Assembly (NCBI RefSeq): GCF_030908405.1
Contig: NZ_CP133089.1
Location: forward strand, 558,001 to 622,000
DNA length: 64,000 nucleotides
DNA from: Aminobacterium sp. MB27-C1
GTDB lineage: Bacteria; Synergistota; Synergistia; Synergistales; Aminobacteriaceae
Reading direction: 5' to 3'
Shown here piece after piece: positions 36,833 to 44,106 of the stretch. The notes under the pieces are model-generated. The model ran no database searches and was not told the origin of the DNA. It worked only from the letters and a program-made list of their open reading frames with translations. Position 1 is the first letter of the stretch; each line of letters begins with the position of its first letter. The position numbers and the translations under genes are program-made.

Positions 36833-37001
36833 GTCGCAAGAGAGTCCTTTTTACTATGGTAGAGGGGCGCCGAAGGGGCAATGTTTTTAGGTGTAGGAAC
36901 CTTAAAATGGAAACTCTCAGGCACAAGGATTGCGACTGGACGGGTCTCTGGAAGAGTTAGCCGCTCTTTTCATAGAGCCAGATTGGGCTATGCGACAGAG
37001 A
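36833..37001 (+). promoter_or_regulatory. Glycine riboswitch: one full aptamer followed by a ghost aptamer
   Basis: The aptamer is closed by P1 GTCGCAA (36833-36839) with TTGCGAC (36930-36936). Inside it are the conserved core GGGCGCCGAAGGGGCAA and AAACTCTCAGGCACAAGGA, both near-consensus for glycine aptamers. It is followed by the linker GACGGGTCTCTGGAAGAG. A second unit (36945-37001) has TCTCTG pairing with CAGAGA, TAGCC with GGCTA and GCTCT with AGAGC, but lacks the glycine-binding core: this is the arrangement called a ghost aptamer in singlet glycine riboswitches. It sits between the promoter and grdX, so it should couple glycine reductase expression to cytoplasmic glycine. Confidence 0.93.
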
Positions 37002-37009
37002 TTGTCTTA

Positions 37010-37031
37010 CCTATAGAATCGATATAGGAGG
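37010..37031 (+). promoter_or_regulatory. Hairpin that can mask the grdX ribosome-binding site
   Basis: CCTATA (37010-37015) pairs with TATAGG (37023-37028). The latter contains the first bases of AGGAGG (37026-37031), the grdX ribosome-binding site. No T-run follows, so translational rather than transcriptional control by the riboswitch is plausible. Confidence 0.5.
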
Positions 37032-37039
37032 CAGTGTAT

Positions 37040-37456
37040 ATGGGTCGCAAGCTCCTCGTAACAAATAATAAAACTCTTTGTAAGAGAGTGAAAAATGTCG
37101 AATGTGTAGAAGGATCGTCATTCGACGTTTTGGTTGTAGCTCGTGATTATATCCATCAAGGATGGGTTCTTTTGTCACATCCGCTTTATGGTAATTTGCG
37201 CCCCTATCAGCATCCTTTCCGTTCCCTTCTTTTAGAAGCTCCAAGTGAAAATTCTGTACGTCAAGTAGATACATATTCCCTTGAGCTTATAGAAAACGCT
37301 CTTTCGATTTATCGTTCTTGTGGAGAGAGGATACTAAAAGTCTCGTCTCTATCAGAGGAAATGATAGATGATTTCTCATTTCTTGATAAGGAACTTATTA
37401 AAGAAAGTCTGAATAAGTATTCAATGTTTTTCTCTGCTGGGGATGAGCAGAGATAA
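37040..37456 (+). CDS. grdX: GrdX protein, glycine reductase operon
   Basis: A roughly 138-residue protein of unknown function typically encoded first in grd operons. Visible segments include FDVLVVARDYIHQGWVLLSH, PLYGNLRPYQHPFRSLLL and DTYSLELIENALSIY. ATG 37040 is preferred: GTG 37034 is only 2 bases from the AGGAGG site. It lies directly behind the glycine riboswitch and before trxA and grdE. Assignment rests on position and resemblance to GrdX. It has no catalytic motif I recognise and could be regulatory. Confidence 0.8.
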   Translation: MGRKLLVTNNKTLCKRVKNVECVEGSSFDVLVVARDYIHQGWVLLSHPLYGNLRPYQHPFRSLLLEAPSENSVRQVDTYSLELIENALSIYRSCGERILKVSSLSEEMIDDFSFLDKELIKESLNKYSMFFSAGDEQR

Positions 37457-37519
37457 ATAGGGGTTAGTGTTGTCGTGTTAGTGAGATTTTTAACTTTTTC
37501 TGAAAGGAGGTGAAGTTGA

Positions 37520-37843
37520 ATGGCAATGGTCGAATTGACGAAAGAGAATTTCGATGCAGAGGTAAAGGAGAGCAGTCTCCCTGTACTCGTCGACTTTTGG
37601 GGCCCTAAGTGTGGTCCTTGTATGGCCCTTCTTCCCAACGTACATAAAATGGCCGAGGAGTTTGAAGGAAAAGTCAAGTTCACTTCTGTTGATGTTTCTC
37701 AGAACCGTCGTGTAGCTATCAACAATAGGGTGATGGGATTACCCACATTCCTTTTCTGGAAAGATGGCAAAGAGGTTGCACGTATTAGCGGTGCTGAGGT
37801 TACCCTTGAGAAAATCAAGGAAAATGTAGAGAAATTACTGTAA
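37520..37843 (+). CDS. trxA: Thioredoxin of the glycine reductase system
   Basis: A 107-residue thioredoxin fold. The active site is CGPC in VDFWGPKCGPCMALLPNV; the Pro-Lys in place of the usual Ala-x before the first Cys is typical of grd-operon thioredoxins. The cis-Pro loop is VMGLPTFLFWKDGK. It would supply electrons to the GrdA selenol/thiol. The ribosome-binding site AAAGGAGGTGA is near perfect. Unlike the classical clostridial operon, no thioredoxin reductase (trxB) gene is present next to it. Confidence 0.93.
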   Translation: MAMVELTKENFDAEVKESSLPVLVDFWGPKCGPCMALLPNVHKMAEEFEGKVKFTSVDVSQNRRVAINNRVMGLPTFLFWKDGKEVARISGAEVTLEKIKENVEKLL

Positions 37844-37872
37844 GCGAATCCGCGAAAAAGGGGGGGAGTCAT

Positions 37873-39159
37873 TTGAAATTAGAACTCCATAACGTAAAAG
37901 TTAGTAAACTTGCATGGGGAGACAAGACAACAGTAAAAGACGGCGTTCTCTATGTCAACAAAGAAGAGCTTATTGCAAAGCTTTCCGATGACGAGCGTCT
38001 TGCTAAAATTGATGTTGATCTTGCTATGCCCGGCGAGAGCGTACGTATCCTTCCAGTGAAGGATGTTGTTGAGCCTCGTTGCAAACTCGAAGGCTCTAAC
38101 GAAGTATTCCCCGGTTTCATCGGCGATGTAGACACCGTCGGCGAGGGCAAGACTCTCGTGTTAAAAGGTGCTGCCGTTGTAACAACGGGAAAAATAGTTC
38201 GTTTCCAGGAAGGCATCATTGATATGATGGGTCCTGGTGCGGAGTATACTCCTTATTCTCAGACCAACAACGTCGTACTTGTTCTTACTCCCGTTGATGA
38301 TCTTGAGAAACACGATCATGAAGCAGCATGCCGTATGGCTGGCCTTAAGACCGCTGCTTACCTTGCCCAGAGCTGCAAGGAAGCAAAAGCTGACGAGGTC
38401 GAGACTTACGAGCTTCCTTCCTTCAACGAAGCTATGCATGCCTATCCTGAGCTTCCTAAAGTAGCATACCTCTATATGCTTCAGTCTCAGGGACTTCTTC
38501 ACGATACCTATGTTTACGGTGTAGACGCCAAGAAAATTCTTCCCACATTCATCAACCCGACAGAAGTTTTTGATGGCGCTATCGTTTCCGGAAACTGCGT
38601 TTCCGCTTGCGATAAGAACAACTCCTATGTTCACCTCAACAACCCTGTCATCAAATCCATGTTTGATCGCCACGGAAAAGATTTCAACTTCATCGGCTGC
38701 ATCATCACCAATGAGAACGTAACCTTGGCCGACAAGAAGAGAAGCTCTTCCTATGCTGTCAAACTTGCGAAGACACTTGGCGTAGACGGCGTTCTTATCT
38801 CTGAGGAAGGCTTTGGTAACCCCGATGCCGACCTTATCATGAATTGCTGGAAAGCCGAGCGCGCCGGAATCAAGACCACTCTTCTTACTGACGAATATGC
38901 TGGTCAGGACGGCGCAAGCCAGTCTCTTGCAGACTCCTGCAAAGAGGGCGATGCCTGTGTAACAGCTGGTAACGCTAACGAAGTTATCGTACTTCCTCCA
39001 ATGGAGAGAGTTATCGGCATTCCTGAAGAAGCCAACACTATCGCTGGCGGCTGGCAGGGTTCCCTTGCTGAAGACGGCACAATTACCGTTGAGTTGCAGG
39101 CTATCCTCGGCGCTACAAGTGAGCTTGGTTACACGAAACTTGGAGCCTACACAATCTAG
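37873..39159 (+). CDS. grdE: Glycine reductase component B, GrdE proprotein (pyruvoyl precursor)
   Basis: A 428-residue precursor of the two small substrate-binding subunits of selenoprotein PB. In this family autocatalytic cleavage before a Cys generates a pyruvoyl group that binds glycine as a Schiff base. The site is Asn241-Cys242 in AIVSGNCVSACDKNNSYVHL, the same Cys number as in characterised GrdE proteins. The start is TTG 37873 behind AAGGGGGGGAG. It lies between trxA and grdA in the standard order. Glycine specificity rather than sarcosine or betaine is inferred from the riboswitch and operon. Confidence 0.95.
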   Translation: MKLELHNVKVSKLAWGDKTTVKDGVLYVNKEELIAKLSDDERLAKIDVDLAMPGESVRILPVKDVVEPRCKLEGSNEVFPGFIGDVDTVGEGKTLVLKGAAVVTTGKIVRFQEGIIDMMGPGAEYTPYSQTNNVVLVLTPVDDLEKHDHEAACRMAGLKTAAYLAQSCKEAKADEVETYELPSFNEAMHAYPELPKVAYLYMLQSQGLLHDTYVYGVDAKKILPTFINPTEVFDGAIVSGNCVSACDKNNSYVHLNNPVIKSMFDRHGKDFNFIGCIITNENVTLADKKRSSSYAVKLAKTLGVDGVLISEEGFGNPDADLIMNCWKAERAGIKTTLLTDEYAGQDGASQSLADSCKEGDACVTAGNANEVIVLPPMERVIGIPEEANTIAGGWQGSLAEDGTITVELQAILGATSELGYTKLGAYTI

Positions 39160-39214
39160 TTTTCAGTAGTGTAGGAAGTTCCTTATAAAAAAGACTAAAA
39201 AGGAGGTGCGAAGC

Positions 39215-39691
39215 ATGGGCAAATTGGCTGGAAAAAAAGTTCTTCTTCTTGGCGAGCGCGATGGCGTTCCAGGACCTGCCATGGAAGCATGCTTCAAAGA
39301 TAGCGGCGCTGAGGTTGTCTTCTCAGTGACCGAGTGTTTCGTCTGAACGGCTGCAGGAGCCATGGACTTGCAGAACCAGCAGCGTGTTAAAGATGCTGCT
39401 GAAAAGTATGGAGCCGAAAACGTAGTAGTAATTCTTGGTTCTTCTGATGCAGAAGGCGCTGAGATTTACGCTGAAACAGTAACAAACGGTGATCCTACTT
39501 TCGCTGGTCCTTTGGCTGGAGTTCCGTTGGGACTCGCAGTATACCACGTATTTGAGCAGGAAATTCGCGATGAAGCCGATGAAGCGGCTTGGGAAGATCA
39601 GATCAGCATGATGGAAATGGTTCTCGACCCCGAGGCACTTTCTGCTGCTGTAAAATCTATGCGCGAAGAATTTAGTAAGCATACATTATAA
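39215..39691 (+). CDS. grdA: Glycine reductase selenoprotein A, GrdA (UGA = Sec44)
   Basis: 158 residues when the in-frame TGA at 39344-39346 is read as selenocysteine. The sequence around it is the invariant [12 protein letters not shown], with Sec at codon 44 as in characterised GrdA proteins. The N-terminus is [20 protein letters not shown] and the C-terminus covers [20 protein letters not shown]. GrdA carries the carboxymethyl group from PB as a Se-carboxymethyl selenoether to PC, and is re-reduced by thioredoxin. AAGGAGGTG precedes ATG 39215. An uninformed gene caller would split it into two fragments. Confidence 0.97.
39349..39361 (+). promoter_or_regulatory. Possible SECIS element of grdA
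   Basis: GGCT (39349-39352) pairs with AGCC (39358-39361), 2 bases after the UGA. An alternative stem CTGCA (39351-39355) with TGCAG (39369-39373) is also possible. Neither is as convincing as the grdB element. Confidence 0.4.
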
Positions 39692-39716
39692 ATCCTTATA
39701 GAAAGGAGGGGTACAT

Positions 39717-41024
39717 ATGACTTACCGTGTCGTTCATTATATAAATCAGTTCTTTGCAGGTATTGGCGGTGAGGAGAAGGCTGATTATTTACCAGAGCTT
39801 CGTGAAGGTGTAGTAGGCCCTGGTATGGCCCTTAATGCAGCATTTAAAGGAGAAGCCGAAATAGTCGCCACCGTTGTCTGTGGAGATACATACTTTGCTT
39901 CCAATATGGAAGAAGCAACAAAGACGATTCTTGATATGGTGAAAAAGAGCAATGCCGATGCTTTTATAGCTGGCCCTGCTTTTAACGCTGGACGTTATGG
40001 CACAGCTTGCGGCGCTATTTGTTCCGCAGTTTCCAAAGAGCTTGGCGTTCCTGTCGTTTCCGCCATGTATCCTGAAAACCCCGGCGTTGAGATGTATAGA
40101 AAGAACCTTTTCATCGTAGAGGCTGCTGACAGTGCTCGCGGAATGGGTAAAGCAGTGCCTGCAATGGCTGCTCTTCTTCTCAAACAGCTTAAGGGAGAGA
40201 AAATTGGTCTGCCCACAGAGGAAGGCTACATTGAGCGCGGTGTTCGAATCAACAAGTTCTATGAGAAACTTGCTGCCGAGCGCGCTGTTGACATGTTTGT
40301 AGCAAAAATGCAGGGCAAACCTTTCACAACTGAATATGCAATGCCTGTCTTTGACAGAGTAGCTCCAAACCCTGCCATTAAAGACCTTAAAAATGCCACT
40401 GTTGCTATTGTTACATCTGGTGGTATTTGCCCCAAAGGAAACCCTGATCATATCGAGGCTTCCAGTGCCAGCAAATATGGCGAATATGATATTACCGGCG
40501 TAGATGACCTTACAGCTGAAGCTTACTGCACAGCCCACGGTGGCTATGACGCTACCTATGCTGACCAGGATGCCGACAGAGTTCTTCCTGTTGACGTACT
40601 GAGAGAGATGGAAAAAGCCGGAGTATTTAAAAAGCTTCACAATAAATTCTATACAACAGTTGGTAACGGTACTGCCGTAGCCAGCGCAAAACGTTTCGGT
40701 GCCGAAATTGCTGAAAAATTAAAGAAAGACGGCGTCGATGCGGTAATATTAACATCCACCTGAGGAACTTGTACTCGTTGCGGTGCAACGATGGTAAAAG
40801 AAATTGAGCGCGCTGGTCTTCCAGTCGTTCACGTTTGTACAATCGTTCCTATTTCCTTGACTGTTGGTGCTAACAGAATCGTTCCAGCTGTTGCCATTCC
40901 TCACCCCCTGGGTGACCCAACAAAGCCTTTCGAGGAAGAAAAAGCAATTCGTCGGCATCTCGTAGAGAAAGCTCTGAAAGCCCTTCAGACAGAAGTCGAC
41001 GATCAGACAGTTTTCACAGACTAG
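39717..41024 (+). CDS. grdB: Glycine reductase component B, selenoprotein GrdB (UGA = Sec349)
   Basis: 435 residues when TGA 40761-40763 is read as selenocysteine, in the canonical ST-U-GTCTRCGATM context. The upstream part includes YRVVHYINQFFAGIGGEEKA and VVCGDTYFASNMEEA, the downstream part LTVGANRIVPAVAIPHPLGD. With the pyruvoyl subunits from GrdE it forms the glycine-specific PB, whose Sec accepts the carboxymethyl group after cleavage of the imine. ATG 39717 follows GAAAGGAGGGG. A stable hairpin lies in the gap before grdC. Confidence 0.97.
40775..40791 (+). promoter_or_regulatory. Bacterial SECIS hairpin of grdB
   Basis: TCGTTGC (40775-40781) pairs perfectly with GCAACGA (40785-40791) around a GGT loop, beginning 11 bases after the UGA. 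The GG/GU-containing apical loop and the spacing match bacterial SECIS elements recognised by SelB. Confidence 0.8.
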
Positions 41025-41040
41025 TAACGTCTGTAATCAG

Positions 41041-41062
41041 GGCCCAGGGTAATCCCTGGGCC
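41041..41062 (+). terminator. Hairpin between grdB and grdC
   Basis: GGCCCAGGG (41041-41049) pairs perfectly with CCCTGGGCC (41054-41062) around TAAT. The tail TATCTCTTATTG is T-rich but broken. It is either a leaky terminator or an mRNA-stabilising end that lowers grdCD relative to grdEAB. Confidence 0.7.
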
Positions 41063-41119
41063 TATCTCTTATTGTAGAATAATAAAGAAAGATTGTTAAT
41101 TGAGGAGGTTTTTGCAGCC

Positions 41120-42649
41120 ATGTCCAGTGTTGGTATTAAAGGTTACGCTTACTGCCTGAACCACGTCCCCGAACTGGGTCTCCATTATGGGAACACCCCT
41201 TACGTTGAGAGGCACCATCATAAAGGAGAGAGTGAGTATTTAAAAAATTTACCGGAACATATGCAGTCCTTTGAGGATGCAAGAGATTATGCTCCCAACC
41301 AGGCTTATATTGGCGGTTTCCCTCTTTCCGAGTATGAAGCCAAGAAACAGCCCTGGTATGAAAATCGTTTAACAGGTTCAAGCCGTTATGGCAAGTTTGG
41401 TGAAATCATGCCCGAGGATGAATTCCTTGGACTCATGGATATATGCGACGTCTTCGATATTATTTGGCTTGAGAAAGGTTTTGCAGCCAGCGTAAAAGAG
41501 AAGCTCGCCCAGGATCCAATAATTAATGATCATGTTCTTGCCCGTCTTGAGGCAGGACACGACCTTTCCGAAATAGAGACAGAAGTGAAAGATCATTTAG
41601 CTTTGCCTCTCTATTTTGACAATAAAGTTGTAGGATGCGCACGTAACGGTCACGAGGTTGACGAGTGCCTTTTCGCCTACGTATTACTTGAAAATTTAGC
41701 TTGTAAGGCTGGCGGAGTATTGGCCCTTCTTCACATGTTGGAAAATACAGGCGTTGCTCCTGAGGAAATCGATTTTGTTATCGAGTGTTCTGAAGAGGCT
41801 GCCGGAGATATGAACCAGCGTGGCGGCGGCAACTTTGCAAAATCTGTTGCTGAAATCGCAGGCTGTGTAAATGCAAGTGGATGTGACGTTCGTGGATTCT
41901 GTGCTGGCCCTGTTAATGCTATGCTTGCAGCGGCATCACAGGTTGCTTCCGGTCTTCGTAAAAACTGTGTCGTGCTCGCTGGTGGAGCTATTCCTAAGCT
42001 TTACATGAACAGCCGCGACCATGTTAAAAAGGGAATGCCTGCACTGGAAGATTGCCTTGGAAACTTTGCAATTATGCTTGTGCCCGATGATGGTACAAAT
42101 CCAGTAATTCGCCTTGATGCTGTGGGTAAGCACTCTGTAGGTTCCGGAGCTTCCCCCCAGGCTGTTACCTCTGCCCTCGTTTTCGAGCCTTTGCAGAAAA
42201 TTGGTTTGACATTTACAGATGTAGATAAGTTTGCAGCTGAACTTCACACACCTGAAATAACACTTCCTGCCGGCGCCGGCGACGTGCCTCTTGCAAGCAC
42301 AAAAATGATTGCTGCGTTAGCTGTTATGAAGAAAGTTATTGAGAAAGCCGACATGATGAACTTCGTAAAAGAGAAAGGTCTCGTTGGATATGCCCATACA
42401 CAGGGACATATCCCTTCTGGAGTTCCTTTCGTTGGCCCAGCTTGCGAAGCCATTAAAGAGGGTTCTATGAACCGGGTAATGATCATCGGTAAGGGAAGTT
42501 TGTTCCTTGCACGTTTGACCAACCTGGCTGACGGAGCTTCCTTCCTTATCGAGCCGAGCAGCGGTGGTGCTGGAGCTGCCGTGAGCAAGGAAGATGTTAA
42601 AGCGCTGATTCTCGAGGTTCTTTCTGAGATCACGGAAAAGCTCCAGTAG
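41120..42649 (+). CDS. grdC: Glycine/sarcosine/betaine reductase component C, large subunit GrdC
   Basis: A 509-residue beta subunit of protein C, which turns Se-carboxymethyl-GrdA into acetyl phosphate with GrdD. Features seen: GIKGYAYCLNHVPELGLHYG at the start, the conserved NTPYVERH, and thiolase-like glycine-rich segments such as NASGCDVRGFCAGPVNAMLA and QGHIPSGVPFVGPACEAIKE. ATG 41120 follows TGAGGAGG; the frame extends upstream without support. Component C is shared by glycine, sarcosine and betaine reductases. grdD follows after 19 bases. Confidence 0.95.
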   Translation: MSSVGIKGYAYCLNHVPELGLHYGNTPYVERHHHKGESEYLKNLPEHMQSFEDARDYAPNQAYIGGFPLSEYEAKKQPWYENRLTGSSRYGKFGEIMPEDEFLGLMDICDVFDIIWLEKGFAASVKEKLAQDPIINDHVLARLEAGHDLSEIETEVKDHLALPLYFDNKVVGCARNGHEVDECLFAYVLLENLACKAGGVLALLHMLENTGVAPEEIDFVIECSEEAAGDMNQRGGGNFAKSVAEIAGCVNASGCDVRGFCAGPVNAMLAAASQVASGLRKNCVVLAGGAIPKLYMNSRDHVKKGMPALEDCLGNFAIMLVPDDGTNPVIRLDAVGKHSVGSGASPQAVTSALVFEPLQKIGLTFTDVDKFAAELHTPEITLPAGAGDVPLASTKMIAALAVMKKVIEKADMMNFVKEKGLVGYAHTQGHIPSGVPFVGPACEAIKEGSMNRVMIIGKGSLFLARLTNLADGASFLIEPSSGGAGAAVSKEDVKALILEVLSEITEKLQ

Positions 42650-42668
42650 TAGGAGCGAGGTGAGCAGT

Positions 42669-43820
42669 ATGAGTGAAATCAGGCGTCTAGTCGGGGAGGC
42701 TCTCTCCGAAATAGTTGAAACAGCTAAAAGTGGCGGTCCTCGCATCAGCGTAGGACTTATGGCTACTGGAAGTGAACATGGAGGAGAAGAGCTGGCGAAA
42801 GCTGGTGTTCTGGCTCAGGCACAGTATCCCAACGTCAAGGTCGTTATGATCGGTCCCAAAGTGGATGGATATGATGAGCTTGAATGGATTGAAACTCCTA
42901 ATTGTGAGGCAGATGTTTCTTCCGCAATGGAGAAAGCCATAAAAGAGGGAGTTATACAGGGTGCTGTCGCGATGCACTATCCTTTCCCCATGGGAGTAAC
43001 AACTATTGGACGTGTTGTAACTCCTGCTAAAGGAAAAGATATGATTATCGCTTCTTCCACAGGTACTTCTGCTATTCAGAGAGTTGAAGCCATGGTTAAG
43101 AATGCGATTTACGGTATTGCCGTTGCCAAGTCTATTGGTAAAGAGAATCCGACGGTAGGTATATTAAACGTAGAAGGAGCTCAGCTTGTTTTCAGAGCTT
43201 TAAGCCAGTTGAAAGAGAAAGGCTACGATATTACCTTTGGAACAAGCATTCGTAAGGATGGCGGTTCTGTCCTTCGTGGGAACGATATCCTTGCTGGTGC
43301 CGTTGATGTGTGTGTTAGCGACACATTGACAGGTAACGTGTTGATGAAGGTATTCTCTTCATTTAACACAGGTGGTTCCTATGAGGCTCTCGGTTGGGGT
43401 TACGGCCCATCAGCTGGTGAAGGCTGGCCTCACGTTATTTCCATTATTTCAAGAGCTTCCGGTGCTCCTGTAATTGCTAATGCCTTAGCTTATAATGCAG
43501 CTGCGGTTCGTGGAAATCTTCCTGCAGTTGTTGCTGAGGAAATTGCGAAAGCAAAAAGTGCTGGACTTGACGATATCATTGCGGCCCTGCAGCCCAAACC
43601 TGCGGCTGCAGAAGAGGAGATAACACCTCCTCCTGCAGAGCCGACAGATGATGAAATTCATGGGATAGACGTACTTTCCATTGAAGATGCCGTAAAGGTG
43701 CTTTGGAAAGAAAAGATCTACGCCGAGTCTGCCATGGGCTGTACAGGCCCAGTGGTGAAGTTACCGGCAAAGTATACAGAAAAGGCCAAAGAAATATTAA
43801 AGGCCAACGGATATCTCTAG
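42669..43820 (+). CDS. grdD: Glycine/sarcosine/betaine reductase component C, small subunit GrdD
   Basis: A 383-residue FabH/PlsX-like alpha subunit. Conserved parts: GLMATGSEHGGEELAKAGVL, MHYPFPMGVTTIGRV and ASSTGTSAIQRVEAMVKNA. A Pro/Glu-rich linker around residues 318-335 leads to a C-terminal piece with ESAMGCTGPVVKLP. Its Cys, about residue 358, matches the catalytic Cys359 known from Eubacterium acidaminophilum GrdD. ATG 42669 is favoured over GTG 42660, which overlaps the AGGAGCGAGG site. It is the last gene before a strong terminator. Confidence 0.94.
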   Translation: MSEIRRLVGEALSEIVETAKSGGPRISVGLMATGSEHGGEELAKAGVLAQAQYPNVKVVMIGPKVDGYDELEWIETPNCEADVSSAMEKAIKEGVIQGAVAMHYPFPMGVTTIGRVVTPAKGKDMIIASSTGTSAIQRVEAMVKNAIYGIAVAKSIGKENPTVGILNVEGAQLVFRALSQLKEKGYDITFGTSIRKDGGSVLRGNDILAGAVDVCVSDTLTGNVLMKVFSSFNTGGSYEALGWGYGPSAGEGWPHVISIISRASGAPVIANALAYNAAAVRGNLPAVVAEEIAKAKSAGLDDIIAALQPKPAAAEEEITPPPAEPTDDEIHGIDVLSIEDAVKVLWKEKIYAESAMGCTGPVVKLPAKYTEKAKEILKANGYL

Positions 43821-43861
43821 AATCAAGTAATACTAAAGACTCAAAATAGAAATAAAAGAGT

Positions 43862-43899
43862 AAGCGGGAAAACAGTTTAATGTTTTCCCGCTTTTTTTA
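43862..43899 (+). terminator. Terminator of the glycine reductase operon
   Basis: AAGCGGGAAAAC (43862-43873) pairs with GTTTTCCCGCTT (43882-43893) and runs into seven further T residues. Confidence 0.93.
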
Positions 43900-43910
43900 T
43901 GAAATAAAAG

Positions 43911-43919
43911 TGATATAAT
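43911..43919 (+). promoter_or_regulatory. Extended -10 promoter for the AGCS symporter
   Basis: TGATATAAT (43911-43919) is a perfect extended -10 (TG-n-TATAAT). The -35 position is only T-rich. A leader of about 180 bases to the symporter start holds no structure I recognise as a known riboswitch. Confidence 0.45.
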
Positions 43920-44106
43920 TTTCGTAGTTTTTAGATTGTTTAAAATCTAACAAAAAGTAGGAGGTGGTAGAAAGTTCAGTTTAGCACGTGCTTTTCGCTC
44001 CTTGAAGTTTGCACCACGAGAAAGAGTGTGTTGTGAAGAGAGTAGAGAATGACAAGAATAGAGAAAAGTCATGTTCTCTCTCATAGTGAAAGGGGGAATT
44101 GCATCA

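Noticed and set aside
39344-39346. In-frame stop in grdA (and likewise at 40761-40763 in grdB) suggesting broken genes
   Set aside because: Both TGA codons fall exactly at the known selenocysteine positions with invariant flanking residues, and the downstream halves are intact, so they are recoded rather than pseudogenes.
39789-40640. A 283-codon open frame antisense to grdB, and similar long antisense frames at 879-1571 and within 58222-58816
   Set aside because: They have no ribosome-binding sites or recognisable domains and mirror strongly conserved genes on the other strand, so they are composition shadows.
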